Shown piece by piece: positions 1 through 11,884 of a DNA stretch of 64,000 nucleotides. Position numbers and translations under genes: made by a program. This stretch comes from Delphinus delphis (Eukaryota > Chordata > Mammalia > Artiodactyla > Delphinidae): positions 35,072,431-35,136,430 of the forward strand of contig NC_082696.1 in the NCBI RefSeq assembly GCF_949987515.2, written 5' to 3'. The notes under the pieces were generated by a model that saw nothing but the letters and a program-made list of their open reading frames with translations, had not been told where the DNA came from and searched no databases. How positions within the stretch are numbered: the stretch's first letter is position 1; each line of letters begins with the position of its first letter.

Positions 1-931
1 TGGCTCACTCAGACCAGGGGGAGGGAGGGGTTCAGAATGAAGGGCGAGCCTGTGGCGGCAGAGGCTGGTGTGATGTTGCAGCAGCCTGAGGCACGCCGTG
101 TGTTCTCCCGGGGAAGTTGTCCCTGGATCACGGGACCCTGGCAGTGGTGGGCTGCACAGGCTCCTGGGAGGGGAGTTGTGGATAGTGACCTGTGCTTGCA
201 CACAGGCTTCTTGGGCTGCAGCAGCAGCCTTAGCATCTCAGGTCCATCTCTGGGGTCCGCGCTGATAGCCGTAGCTCGTGCCTGTCTCTGGAGCTCGTTT
301 AGGTGGTGCTCTGAATCCCCTCTCCTCGTGCACCCCAAAACAATGGTCTGTTGCCTCTTAGGCAGTTCCAGACTTTTTCCCAGACTCCCTCCTGTCTAGC
401 TGTGGTGCACTAGCCCACTTCAGGCTGTGTTCACGCAGCCAGCCCCAGTCCTCTCCCTGGGCTCTGACCTCCGAAGCCCGAGCCTCAGCTCCCAGCCCCC
501 ACCTACCCCAGCGGGTGAGCAGACAAGCCTCTCAGGCTGGTGAGTACTGGTCGGCACCGATCCTCTGTGCTGGAATCTCTCTGCTTTGCCCTCTGCACCC
601 CTGTTGCTGCACTCTCCTCCGTGGTTCCAAAGCTTCCCCCCACCACCCCTGTCTCTGTCCACAAAGGGGCTTCCTAGTGTGTGGAAACTTTTCCTCTTTC
701 ACAGCTCCCTCTCTGAGGTGCAGGTCCCATCCCTATTCTTTTGTCTCTGTTTTTTCTTTTTTCTTTTGCCCTACCCAGGTACATGGGGAGTTTCTTGCCT
801 TTTGGGAAGTCTGAGGTCTTCTGCCAGTGCTCAGTAGGTGTTCCATAGGAGTTGTTCCACATGTAGATGTATTTGTGGGGAGGAAGGTGATATCCATGTC
901 TTACTCTTCCATCATCTTGAAGGTCTCCCCC
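1..931 (-). mobile_element. L1 5' UTR (cetartiodactyl-type), antisense
   Basis: GC-rich, CpG-containing sequence in an AT-rich setting. Read on the minus strand it begins GGGGGAGACCTTCAAGATG, the start of a cetartiodactyl L1 5' UTR, and continues through the typical purine-rich leader. The 5' terminus is near 931. The leader is still running at base 1, so ORF1, ORF2 and the 3' end would lie left of the window. The frames on both strands here are UTR shadows. Whether the off-window body is complete cannot be judged. Confidence 0.85.
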
Positions 932-2750
932 TATCATTGATTTTTATTTAATCATTTATTGTCAAAGAACCTACTCTGTGTGATTTCATTTCTTTAAAAT
1001 TATTGACACCAGTTTTATGGCACAGCATGTAATCTGTTTTAGTGAGTATTTCCTATACGCTTGAAAAGATTGTGTATTTTGCATTTATTAGGTATAGAGT
1101 TCTATATATATCGATTAGATCAACTTATTTGATCATGTTCAATTTATACTCATACTGATTTTGTTTTTGTCTGTATGAATTACTAATTATTGAAAGACTA
1201 TGCTAAAACTTCTATTTTCCCCTTTAGTTCTTTTTTTGCTTCATATTTTATTAAGCCCTATTTTAAGATTATAAAATTTTGTGATATGTTTTATCTACAA
1301 TCTACAAAGATATTATCTTTGTACTATCTTTTATCGTTAAAAATGGTCCTCTTTATTTCTGTTATACATGTCTCTTGAGACTACTTTGCTTGATTTTTAA
1401 CATAGGCAATAACTTGCTTATTGTTAGTGTTTTATGACATATTGTTTTTCAACCTTTTACTTACAACCTGTGTTTGTCTTGGTTTTCCTTCTTTAACTAG
1501 TTTGACAGCTTCTATCTTTTGATTGGAATGTTAATCCATTTATGCTTAATGTGTAGCAAAGTGTACCACATTGCCATTTGTTTTCTATTTATTCCCTTTG
1601 TTTTTTGTGAATTTTTCTTTCTTTTCTGTCTTATTTTGTCTTTGTTGAGTGTTTTCTAGTATTATTACACCCTATCTTTTCTATTGCCCTTTAAGCTATA
1701 CTTCATTATCTCATTTTTAGTGACTGCTTTAGAAATTACAATATGTATTCTTACCTTATTCACAGTTTGCCTCAAATTTAAGTTATACTGTTTTCATTTA
1801 TTGTGAGAACCTTATTACTCTGTTTACCTGCTTTCCTGCCCTTTTGTTCTATCTTTATTATATATTTACCTCTCTATATGGTATAAAATTCACAATATAT
1901 TGTTATTATTTTACTTTAGTCATTTGACTTTTTAAAACTTAATAAAAAAAGAATTTTATATTTACTCATATATTACTATTTCTAACAATCTTCATTGCTT
2001 CCTAAACATTCTAATTTCCTTCTGGTATTATTTTCTTTTACCTGAGAACTCCCCCTAGCATATCTTGTAGTGTGGGTCTACTGGCAGCAACATCTCTCAG
2101 CCTATGTTTATCTAAAAATGCCTTTAATTTATTTTCATTTTTGAAAAATATTTTTCACTGAATATATAATTGACAGTTCTCTTTTTTTTGTCTTGTAAAT
2201 ATGAATATGCTATTCTATTTTTGTCAAGCTTCTATTGTTTCTGATGAAAGGGCTGCCATTATTTTTATCATTGTTTTCTTTTATATAATATGACCTCTGG
2301 CTGCTTTTGAGATCATATTCCTAATTTATAATAGTTTGACAAATTTGTGCTTAGAAGTGGTTTCCTTGGTAATAGTTCTGCTTAAGGTTCAGTGAGCATC
2401 TTGGATCTGTGGGTTTTATGTCTTATCTAATTAATTAGAAGGTTTTCAGCTATTAATTCTTTGGTTTTTCTGGCCTGTTCTCTTTTTTTGGGGCTTCTTA
2501 ATACTGTTCAATATGTCATTGAAAGCTTTTTTTTTTTAATCTTTTCTTTGCTTGAGATTGGATGATTTCAATTGACCTGCTTCAATGAAGTCACTCTTTC
2601 TTCTGTTTTGTTCAATTCTGTTAGTCCCATCCAGCAAATTTTATATTTTGGATATCATATTTCTCATTCTTGCATTTCTATTTGGTTGTATTTTTCTCCA
2701 AAAACTCTCTAATATCCCCAATTCCTTATCTTTTTACCATTTTATGCATC

Positions 2751-2952
2751 TTTTTTTTTTTTTTTTGTGGTACGCAGTCCTCTTACTGCTGTGGCCTCTC
2801 CCGTTGCGGAGCACAGGCTCCAGACACTCAGGATCAGCGGTCATGGCTCACGGGCCCAGCCGTTCCGTGGCATCCTCCCGGACCAGGGCACAAACTCATG
2901 TCCCCTGCATCGGCAGGCGGACTCTCAACCACTGTGCCACCAGGGAAGCCCC
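2751..2952 (-). mobile_element. CHR SINE, short type
   Basis: tRNA-derived SINE on the minus strand: oligo-T (the A-tail) at 2751-2766, then the body, ending at the complement of GGCTTCCCTGGTGGC. The A-box (tggcacagtgg) and B-box-like tRNA promoter region are recognisable in the complement. An 11-base direct repeat, attttatgcat, flanks it at 2739-2749 and 2954-2964. It sits inside the antisense L1. Confidence 0.93.
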
Positions 2953-3000
2953 AATTTTATGCATGTTTTCCTGTAGATTCTTTAAAACATTTGTTATAGA

Positions 3001-3218
3001 TTTTTGTTTGTTTGTTTGTTTGTTTTGTGGTACGCGGGCCTCTCACTGCTGTGGCCTCTCCCGTTGTGGAGCACAGGCTCCAGACGCACAGGCTCAGTGG
3101 CCATGGCTCACGGGCCTAGCCGCTCCACGGAATATGGGATCTTCCCAGACCAGGGCACAAACCCATATCTTCTGCATTGGCAGGTGGACTCTCAACCACT
3201 GTGTCACCAGGGAAGCCC
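3001..3218 (-). mobile_element. CHR SINE, short type
   Basis: Second SINE of the same kind and orientation, about 50 bases from the previous one. The tail has become (TTTG)n at 3003-3026. Flanking repeat tgttatag occurs at 2992-2999 and 3219-3226. The two copies carry different substitutions and each has its own target repeat, so they are separate insertions rather than a tandem duplication. Confidence 0.92.
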
Positions 3219-3360
3219 TGTTATAGTTATTTTAAATTCCTTTATTGACTATTCCAACATTTAGTTTATTTAGAGTGTATTTCTCCTGATTTTTTTTTTT
3301 GACTACAAGTCATATTTTCAATTTTTTTTGCATGTCTTATAATATTGTATATTGGATAGT

Positions 3361-5390
3361 GTATCTAAAGGAACAGTAGGTGTTGCAGCACATTTTAAAA
3401 AGCTATCATACACCTAAACACATATTATATTATATCATAGAATATCATATTATATTATATATCATACATATTTTCTCAATAAGGAACACTATTTCCTATG
3501 CTAGAAAGTAGGTGGAAAGGCTGATTTAACCATGGATTTAGCTACTTTGGGTCAGGGTTGTGAATTTAATCCCTCAAACAAAATCTCAGAATTCAAGCAT
3601 CACAAGTCTAACATGCTCTTTCCTTTTTCCACAGCTATTGGGATAATTGTTGATCTTACCAGACATTGAATCAGGTAGGGTTTTGGTTGCAGGTTCAGTT
3701 AGACTCATTTTCCCTCTAGCATCAGATGTTTTGAGTGTGATTTCAAGCCTTTTGCTCTAGGATTGCACATTGAGACCAAACACTGTCAAATATCAAATCT
3801 GCAAGCTGTTGAGTCTGCTTGACCTCCAAACTGCAAGATTCCTAGACCTGAAGATAAAGATTTCAATGCTACTGGATGTCAAATATGACACATCATGAAA
3901 CTGCAAGACTATGAGACTCTCAGACCTTGAAAATGTGTCTGCAGAACCTAAAATTGTTAGGTTTGTGAGAGCACAAGCTTTTCAGATCACAAGACTTCAA
4001 AACTGTAAGATTGCAAGATCACCAAGATGACAAGTCTGAGAGATTGTTACTTGGAAGAATGACCTCTGGATTTGGAGCTTCTCAAAATTCAAATCCAATA
4101 GGCCAGCCCATAGGATTAGGAAAAGCTTATCAGATTTCTCATTTGAACAAAGAGCATCATTCTCTGGCAGTATTGGTTCTCTAACTGCTTCCAATCACAG
4201 CAATCTTCTGTTCTTTGCTCACCCATCTCCCTGAAGTTTTGACTATGTTTTAGTAGTTTTAGATTTCTTGGTGTCCAGAGCTCCTCATTAGTAGAATTTT
4301 TGGCTTGTCCCTTGGTTTCTTGTTGTTTTGGTGGCCATGAAAACCTTTCATATCCTTCTACATCTTAACTGGAAGCAGAACACCACTAAAGCTATTTGAC
4401 GAGGTGGGAGATGTTGAGAGGTTATGTCAATAGCTTCCATTTGTATCATTCTCCACTCTTCCCACCCTGCTATGTTCCCTTGTCCTTTGGCTTCTATTCA
4501 TTTCAGCCAATGGGAAGAAATTGGGATATTTATTCCCCTGCTTGCCTCGCTGCTGAGCTGCCAAAGGTTAGACGAGTTCCTCAAATGTCAGAGTTCCTAT
4601 CAGGCAGCCCTTTCAATATTATCCTCTCTGTCCTCATATTCAGGAAGCAGTTCCCTTCTTCATCCCATGGGATGGTAATAACATTCTGCTGTTACTAACT
4701 CCAGGGTACTATTCTCTCTCTTGTAGTTTCCTATACCCTGCCCACCGCTTTGTAAGTATTCCTCACAGTACTTGCCATTGTGTTTTGCTGAGACTCTGAC
4801 ACAGCGAGTTTCAAACAGTGTCTTAGAGCAGGAACTGCTAAGATGTATGGTGAGGGGAAAAACAGACTCTTAAAAGTAGAAACTAGAACATGACAATAGA
4901 TGTGATTTTTGAAAACCGGGGTTGTAGAAGTGGCAAAAGCACATGTAAGTAATGTCAGTATAGTTCAACAAAAGTTTCATTTTGGTCATAACTTGTACCC
5001 AGCATGGTACAAAATGATGACACAAAACCATGATACATGTTCCTAGGAAGCTCAAAATCTAAAAGGAGAGATGTAATTTAAGCAAATGTCACAGTGTACT
5101 ATATGTAAAGAAAGTGACACTTGCATTAGAACTGATTACATGTGAGAATTATCCAAGGGTCTTTTGGAGCGCAGTCCACAGACCAAACTTTGAAGACTCC
5201 TGAGCTTGATAACATTCCTTTCAGTCTTACTGTTTAATGATTAGAAACTATGAGGTAGACCTGAATTTATGCCCCTTTCCTACCTGACAATTGGACTCAG
5301 TTTAAGAGGTATAGCAGATGGGTGAATTCTCAACTACCATAATTTTTCAACCTTGAAAATAAGTACAAACAGTTCACCAGAACACATTCA
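3361..5390. other. No gene seen; AT repeat and degenerate CTGCAAGA-like stretch
   Basis: Contains an AT-rich direct repeat at 3421-3470 (two copies of catattatattatatcat). 3760-4035 has recurring 'aactgcaagact/attg' and 'gacct/gacttcaaaac' phrases without a strict period. The rest looks like unique or decayed DNA. The longest frames (100 codons or fewer) show no recognisable domain. Confidence 0.5.
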
Positions 5391-5391
5391 T

Positions 5392-5440
5392 CTTTTTTTT
5401 TTTTTTTTGACTGGTGCCTCCCTCCCAGGAGGTGCACCAG
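5392..5440. repeat. Oligo-T run followed by a short hairpin
   Basis: After a run of T (5393-5408) comes ctggtgcctcc (5411-5421), a six-base loop and ggaggtgcaccag (5428-5440). The arms pair over 7+4 bp with a two-base bulge. It may be the remnant of an old insertion; no function is implied. Confidence 0.5.
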
Positions 5441-6354
5441 TGGGAAAATGAGTGGGATCAGAACTCTTTTCTACTCACCCAACATAAATTATTACTTTCC
5501 ATTGGAGAATGGTTATTTGCAAGGTTGCTGTAAATCTTGCAAATGAATGTCTGCAAGGCAGCAGAGAGCAGGCTCTCTCATTCCCCAAAAAAAGATGGGG
5601 GAAGGGGGCCTAGGAAATCATCTCTAACTTCCCAGATTAATAGGCAGAGGGACTTCATAGCTTTAGCTCCCAAAATAGCAGGAGAGGAAGGCAAAAAAAT
5701 AGGCATGCTGATTGCATTGTTACAACTTAAATTGTACTCAGATGCGAACTCTGACGTGCCAAAAACAGTGAAGGCCCAGCCTGAAAGATCAGAAAAGTGA
5801 CATCTGGTATTGGATGCCCCAGCAGACATGACTAATGCCATTGGTATTGTGTAGATTCTGCCTTTACTAATTTAATATTCAAATATGAGGGTCAGCCCCA
5901 TGGTGCTCAGCAATAACAGAAGACACAGGCATCTCAGAAATCACCTCTTGCCCCCAGTAGGGCTATAGGGGGAGACTGGAGGTCTATCTTGTGGGCTGAC
6001 CAGGATGAGCACTGTTATTTCCACATGTTCGTTAAGATCCTTTGGTTTCATGGCTCTCACACACATGGTTGAGCTATGAGGGAGCCCTGAGAACTCATCC
6101 ATAACTTGTAATAAATAAATAACCTCCTCATAGTTTGCCCCTTGGATATTTGCTTTATGCCAGAACATTTTAGTTTTACACATACACATGCATGCAAATT
6201 TATTTCTCCACCAAAAATAGAAACCTGATGTCCCCCCATAACTTTTACTGCTGACACTCAAGAATACCACATTGGCTTGAGGCTGGGGAGTATTCGGACT
6301 ACATCAACAGAGGTACCCCGGATCCCATGCGGATCTTTCCAACTGTCAGATTTA
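5441..6354. other. No gene or repeat recognised
   Basis: Mixed-composition unique sequence. An 87-codon frame at 5537-5800 (+) and a 109-codon frame at 5941-6270 (-) are open, but neither has a domain, signal peptide or convincing splice context. Lengths like these are expected by chance in a window this size. Confidence 0.5.
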
Positions 6355-6440
6355 TCAACTTGGCAAATATTTACTGAACACCTGCTAAGTACAAAGCATT
6401 GTGCTGGGTTCAGTGGCAGTTACAAAGATGAATTTTAAAA
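6355..6440 (-). mobile_element. L2 fragment, antisense
   Basis: The phrase 'aatatttactgaacacctgctaagtacaaagcattgtgctggg' is the complement of the conserved L2 3' end. About 85 bases, diverged, no target repeat visible. Confidence 0.65.
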
Positions 6441-6582
6441 TGGCATAAAATAACTGTGCAAATTGTCATTTAATCATGCTTTCATGATTCCAAAGAAAAA
6501 TCAGAACTTTTGAGTAGCTCTGGGCCTTCCTGGCAACCTCCAAATGCCATTAAACAATAACGCAGCGTTTAGTCTTGGAAAC

Positions 6583-6790
6583 ATAATAATGATAATAAGA
6601 GCTACTGTTTATTGACTGTTTGCTATAAGTTGCTATAGGTAAAGCATCGCACTAGTCCTTTCACATGTAATATGTCAAAAATCTTACGATAGGTAGGAAA
6701 ATCATCTCTGTTTTACAGTTAAGGAAACAGATTCAGAGAAATGAAATAGCCTATATAAGATCACACAGCTTACTAAGAATTGAGCGAAAA
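6583..6790 (-). mobile_element. MIR fragment, antisense
   Basis: Shows the reverse-complement MIR layout: 'actgtttattgactgtttgc', then 'tctgttttacagttaaggaa' and 'atcacacagcttactaagaa'. Diverged, as expected for a repeat older than the placental radiation. Confidence 0.8.
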
Positions 6791-6814
6791 TTCTACTTTT
6801 AGATTACCCAAATC

Positions 6815-7112
6815 TGAAAAAAAAAAAAAAAAGACACAAATGAACTTATTTACAAATCAGAAACAGACTCACAGAGAACAAACTTATGGTTACCAGCGGG
6901 GAAGAGTGGGGTGCGGGGGAGGGATAGGTTGGGAGTTTGGGATTGACATGTACACACTGCTATATTTAAAATGGATAACTAACAAGGACCTACTGTACAG
7001 CACAGGGAACTCTGCTCAATATTCTAGAATAACCTAAATGGGAAAAGAATTTGAAAAAGAATAGATACATGTATATGTAAAAATAAAATACAATGTAAAA
7101 AAAGAAAAAAAA
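6815..7112 (+). mobile_element. L1 3' end (cetartiodactyl type), 5'-truncated
   Basis: Carries the cetartiodactyl L1 3' UTR landmarks in order: 'aacttatggttaccagcggg', the G-rich run, 'gggattgacatgtacacact', 'aaggacctactgtacagcac', 'aacctaaatgggaaaagaat', 'atacatgtatatgtaaaaat', then an A-rich tail. Only the last ~290 bases are present. The A-run before it (6817-6832) may belong to the target site. The 85-codon frame across it is not a gene. Confidence 0.85.
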
Positions 7113-9074
7113 GTCTACCCGACCTCAAAGCTCATGCATTTTCCTCTATTTTTTGTTTTGTCATAAACTCTAATGCAGTAACCTAAGTAGTTAATCTTTC
7201 AAGATTCTGAGATACTCACCCTCTCACTCAGATATGCATATGGAAACTCCCAAGGTTAAGAATCACTAAATTTCTTAGGAAATTTTGTAGAACTGTATTT
7301 TCTGTGTTATTACAAAAAGTAACACTTTGTCTTTCACTTGACAAATATAAAATTCTACATTAAAATTCAACTAATATCCACAGTCTTTCTCCTCCCCGCT
7401 CCCTACCTTTCCCAACTGTCTAGCTTCCCAAATGTCTAGCTTTCCCAAAATCTATCTTCTGCCTGGATTCACTGTACTTGACACACTGTCTCACCAGAGC
7501 CCATTTTTTGTAGGTGATCTATTTAGTCTTTTACCCACAAATCTCTTTTCTTCGGTTTCCTGGAATTCTTCTATAATTTAGAATGTAATATTTTATCTCT
7601 GTGATTTCCGAGGAAAATGCAAATACCCCTCAGAGGGTTAGCTTATTAAGTTCATGATACTTAACTTCCTAGCACAGTTAGATTTTATGAATAGCCAGTC
7701 ACCTCAGCAAGAACCTGAGAGATCCAGGCTAAGGAAACTTTAATAGAAAATGAGTCCAGAAAGCTCTGGGTCAAAGAAAATGAAGCCCACTTGCAAAGAG
7801 CCACTGAGTGATTTAGAAACTCCACTGAGGGCCCTGGATACACAGAAGACACTGTGAGCACACTTTTGGGAGAAATTGTATTTTGGCCTGCAGATAATTT
7901 CTATCCTCTCATCTTTGACTTACAGTATTTATGTTGCATTTATAGTACAGTTAGTTCTTGTGAACCTGAGTTAAGCACTTTTAAAAAAAATTATTGCTTT
8001 CCTTTTAATTTTTTCCCTGAGATAAGGAGTGTAGACTCCTTCAGGGAGGGCACGGCTGGCGCCCTCCTTGACAGGATCCCTGACTATCCCCAGGTGCGTC
8101 TGGTGACAGTGATACATTGGGACAATTCAGGGAATTCAAAGCATTCTCCTGCTTGAGGACCCCACCAGCTCCAGACACGGCTGAGGCTTTGGGCTGGCGT
8201 GGCATGCAGGCTGACCACAGGGACGGATCGTTCCACACTAGGAGAATCTGCTTGGGAGAAGAACGAGTCCTCCACTCAGAAATGAGGCAAAGGGGAGACT
8301 GGGCTATTTTTTAAGTGGGTGTTGGAGGGGGAATTAGAAGAGGACGGATTGGAAGGGTTAGTGGATTGAGGGTTAGCTTTTAATTTTACATGGAAGTGTC
8401 AGTTGACAATAGTTAACAAAAGGAAATTAAAAGCCTGGAAGCAGTTGAGGTTTTTGTTATTTCTGAAGTTATGAAACACATCAATATTGCACAGGCCTGT
8501 GTTTAATGTGGTATAACAATGTGACAGCCTTTGTGGATAGGCTCTGGGGCCCTTTGAATGGCTTCCACGAGCAAATCAGCATTCTCTTTATTACTGTGAC
8601 CCTTGGATTGTGTGTGCCCATGTTTCTGACTCTTAGAGGGCCTAGTCCCAAACGTGTCATGAAGTGCACTCAAGCAATGTGTGTTTGGGGACTTGAGGGA
8701 AAGAAGAAAGGCCTGGCTGGAAATGTGGCTGTGAAGTTGAGGATGGGAAGAGTCCAGGACTGAATCAGCAAGTGACAGTTAAAAGCAACAAAGTGACTGA
8801 TGATCATTCTTGTGATGAAATTGCTGCTCAAATCCCAAATCATAGCCGAAATATTACCATGCAGTTGTATTTAAATATTTAACTACATATAGAATGTGTT
8901 GTAAATGATGGTACAGGCAGGAGGGCTTCTTCACAAGCTTGGTTAGATTGAGTATCCAAAAAAAAAGACCCAATCTCTCAAACCCACTCAACTAACAAGT
9001 GAGTGTCAGAACTACTTTAAGCTGTAGAATGTAGTTTGTATTAACATTTATCAACTTCGTATTACTTCTGCGTT
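7113..9074. other. No gene or repeat recognised
   Basis: Unique-looking sequence. 8025-8310 is somewhat richer in GC, with overlapping short frames on both strands and no recognised protein. I see no promoter, RNA gene or clear mobile element. Confidence 0.5.
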
Positions 9075-9265
9075 TTTTTGTACCAGAAACTCATCTATAT
9101 GTTTTCATTATAATTGCTCATATAAGCCTCGCAATGACCTGATGGGGTAGATGTTTTTATCCTCATTAAAGAGAAGAGAAATGGAGGCAAGAGAGGTAAA
9201 ATAACTTGTCCAAGTTCACATAGCTAGGAAGTTATTAATGTAGAATTCATTCCCTGACAGACTGA
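9075..9265 (-). mobile_element. MIR fragment, antisense
   Basis: Contains 'gataggggtagatg'-like and 'agagaggtaaaataacttgt' followed by 'ccaagttcacatagctagga', the reverse complement of the MIR core ('agctatgtgaacttgg...'). Confidence 0.8.
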
Positions 9266-10625
9266 CACCGGTTCCCACACACTTAACTTAACATCACCTC
9301 TACTCATCACCTCTACCCATATCCTATTACTTAAGAAGAAAGCATTCTTAAACTGAGAGAAAAGTAAATGGACTTCAACATTACTATTTCGTACATGTAC
9401 TTGTCAGACGACAAACTTGACAATTATAAACAGCTTCTTTAATTAAATAATGATTTTCAAATAAAGTGGTATTTTGTTATCTATACACATTTGGGAATGC
9501 TACCTCGATCAGCACCCCATAGGGGTGTATGGTTTCCCAGAACCCATGCATCATGCAAGGTTCCTCCAGGCCCAGCCCTACGTGATGAGGACAAACGTAA
9601 GACTCAGTTCTAGGGCCAGGCCCCTGATGATATCCATGGGCCCTTTCTTCTCACACATTGTATTATTTTATGCTTTCTGATGCTCAACAAGTGTTTGCTA
9701 GGATTTCCCACGTCCTTAATATTCCAGAAGATGAACCCCCTTAAGCAGTTCTGGATCCTACAAAAGACTGATGAACCAAGAGGGTATGAAGTAGTGAAAG
9801 AGGTAGGTAGACTCTGAGGAAAGCATTACCAGCCTGGGTCAGCATTACATTTCTCCTCATTCTCTGTTGAATTTTGTTTAATAGAAAAGGGGAAAAGGCT
9901 GAACATGTGTTTCCTTGGAGAATGGCTCAGTTTATACAATACAAAATTATTATATTGTTCCCTCGGTGGGAAAATAACTTTCCTGTATACTCAAACTCTA
10001 AAAGAATTTGGCTTTAATCCAATAAAGATCATGTATAATGAACCTCAGGTTTTTTCTGTACCTGTTATTTTCTTTGTCTCTTATGGGTGTATGAAAGGCA
10101 GATGAATTCCTAGCCCATATTCTGAGGACAAACAAGAGGAGAAATGTTAAAATATATCCATTAGTCCAACTATTTGTTGAATACCTAAAATGTATTTGCT
10201 GAAGATAAATGATAGGAAAAAATTTTAAGCTTATTCATTTTCCCAACAAGTGTTTGCTAACATGAGATTTTTAATAAGATCATACATAAAACTATATTCC
10301 TTATTATTTAAAAAATATTTTAAAACTTGGTGATGGCAATTTCTCTGTTTACTAGAACATGTATTCTTTCCAAAGAGACTATAAAATCTTACCAGCCTGT
10401 TACAAGGCCCTTTAAACTGACCTTCTTTTTCACCATCTGCCCAATGTAAAAGAGCTTTTGCAGCTACCTGTCTTTGTGTAAGCACTTCTTTATATGTTTA
10501 ATAAACATGCTATGTTCCTCATTAGTAAAGGAGATGGAATATCATGGGTTAAATGTTTTCTATCAGGTCATTAAAAATGAGAGCTTAAAGCAAATTCAAT
10601 TTTGGCAGAAGGCAGAATCAGCATT
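9266..10625. other. No gene or repeat recognised
   Basis: Unique AT-rich sequence with only short frames (84 codons or fewer). 9500-9660 is slightly GC-richer. Nothing could be assigned to a family. Confidence 0.5.
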
Positions 10626-10638
10626 AAAAAAAAAAAAA

Positions 10639-10849
10639 GGGGTCTTCCCTGGTGGCGCAGTGGTTGAGAGTCCGCCTGCAGATGCAGGGGACACGGGTTT
10701 GTGCCCCAGCCCGGGAAGATCCCACATGCTGTGGAGTGGCTGGGCCAGTGAGCCATGGCCGCTGAGACTGCGCGTCCGGAGCCTGTGCTCTGCAATGGGA
10801 GAGGCCACAACAGTGAAAGGCCCACGTACCACAAAAAAAAAAAAAAAAA
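10639..10849 (+). mobile_element. CHR SINE, short type
   Basis: Starts ggtcttccctggtggcgcag, with A-box tggcgcagtgg and B-box region gggtttgtgccc, and ends with the tail and A17 at 10832-10848. It inserted next to an existing A-run (10626-10638), so the target repeat is ambiguous. Open frames of 78-136 codons across it on both strands are produced by the SINE consensus. Confidence 0.92.
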
Positions 10850-11564
10850 GTGACCTGCAGCAAATATTCAGTCTACCAAATTAATTTAAATTAATTTTTA
10901 AAGAGAAAGAAATATAAGGATGTCAAGGAAAGTTTACAATGTGACAAGGCAAGCAGCAGTCAAAACGGTTATCATTAAGTGTAAGGAAAAAGAAACAGAA
11001 GAGTTGGTGGAGGGATTTCCTTCTGGTCAGATGCTTGGCAGTCCACAATATCCTACAGGGATAACGGAAAAGATTGATGACATTGGAGAGACTGAAGAGG
11101 TTGACAGGAAACACTGTTGGAGAGCAGTGACTAGAGGGGAAAACTTTAAGTTACCTATCTTAAGAACAGTATGAAAAAAGTAGCATAGCATTCATACTTA
11201 ACTTGCAGTAGAGGAGAAATAGCTCCACTTTAACCGATGTTTTTCTCATGATTCACTATGTGCAAAGTGCTCTGAGAATTCGAAGTGCAGTCCTCATCGT
11301 CAAAGAAAACATTAATAAAATAATATCTTTACTTATGCGTAAAGGCTTCAACTCTGAGCTAACTTGTCTTACCACAGTTTAAGAAATCTTGTCACATTCA
11401 GGAAACCACACATAGGTCAAGTGGATTACATTATGACGTTTGGGTTTTGGTTAACAAACCCCATCCAAGTCTTCCTAAAACTCCTACAGATGATACCTGC
11501 ACCACAGTGTCCTCCGTGAATCCATGCTCCAAAATGAGTTTAAAGCAAACATTCACAGAAAGTG
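10850..11564. other. No gene or repeat recognised
   Basis: Unique AT-rich sequence. An 84-codon plus-strand frame at 10920-11174 has no recognisable motif. Confidence 0.45.
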
Positions 11565-11795
11565 GTGTGGCGTACAGGAGAGAGTATTGACCTTAGAAGC
11601 TGAAGGCATATGTCTAAGTTCAGTCTCCAATACTTATTGCTTGTGTAACTCTGGGCAAGTTATTTAAAATCTCTGAGGCTCAGATTTCTTATCCTTAAAA
11701 ATGAGAAAAATGATGTCTTCAGGTTTCAAGTTGGTCAAGCACATGGTCCATTATACAGCTCTGGTTATATGAAGATCAGTGAATGGCAGCTGCTA
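11565..11795 (+). mobile_element. MIR fragment
   Basis: Sense MIR order: 'attgaccttagaagctgaag', then 'ttgcttgtgtaactctgggc aagttatttaaa', 'ctctgaggctcagatttctt' and 'atccttaaaaatgagaaaaa'. Confidence 0.8.
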
Positions 11796-11884
11796 CTGCC
11801 CTTCTAGGAGAGTTAACCCTGGTACAAAAATAAGACTGGCATCTATGACATCACTGAAATTACCTAACTAGATCATACTCTTAA

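Larger units (their letters stand above)
932..3360 (-). mobile_element. Old L1, antisense (ORF2 N-terminal region to ORF1 and leader), interrupted
   Basis: T-rich plus strand matching the antisense of mammalian L1. 932-2000 resembles the start of ORF2 (for example the 'cttttgattggaatgttaat' and 'ctcttgagac' landmarks). 2040-2730 resembles ORF1 ('ccctagcatatcttgtagtg', 'ggatgatttcaattgacctg'). 3280-3360 resembles the leader. All frames are broken. Two CHR SINEs and the younger L1 leader at 1-931 interrupt it. Exact subfamily (L1M type or HAL1) is not resolved. Confidence 0.75.

Noticed and set aside
2585..3226. 213-codon plus-strand frame, the longest in the window
   Set aside because: It is built from antisense L1 plus two antisense SINEs. 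Its repeated RTRAQTHVPCIGRRTLNHC-like segments are SINE translation.
10639..10740. Possible functional tRNA gene because of clear A- and B-boxes
   Set aside because: The boxes belong to the tRNA-derived head of a SINE. There is no cloverleaf 3' half, and the sequence continues into the SINE body and A-tail.
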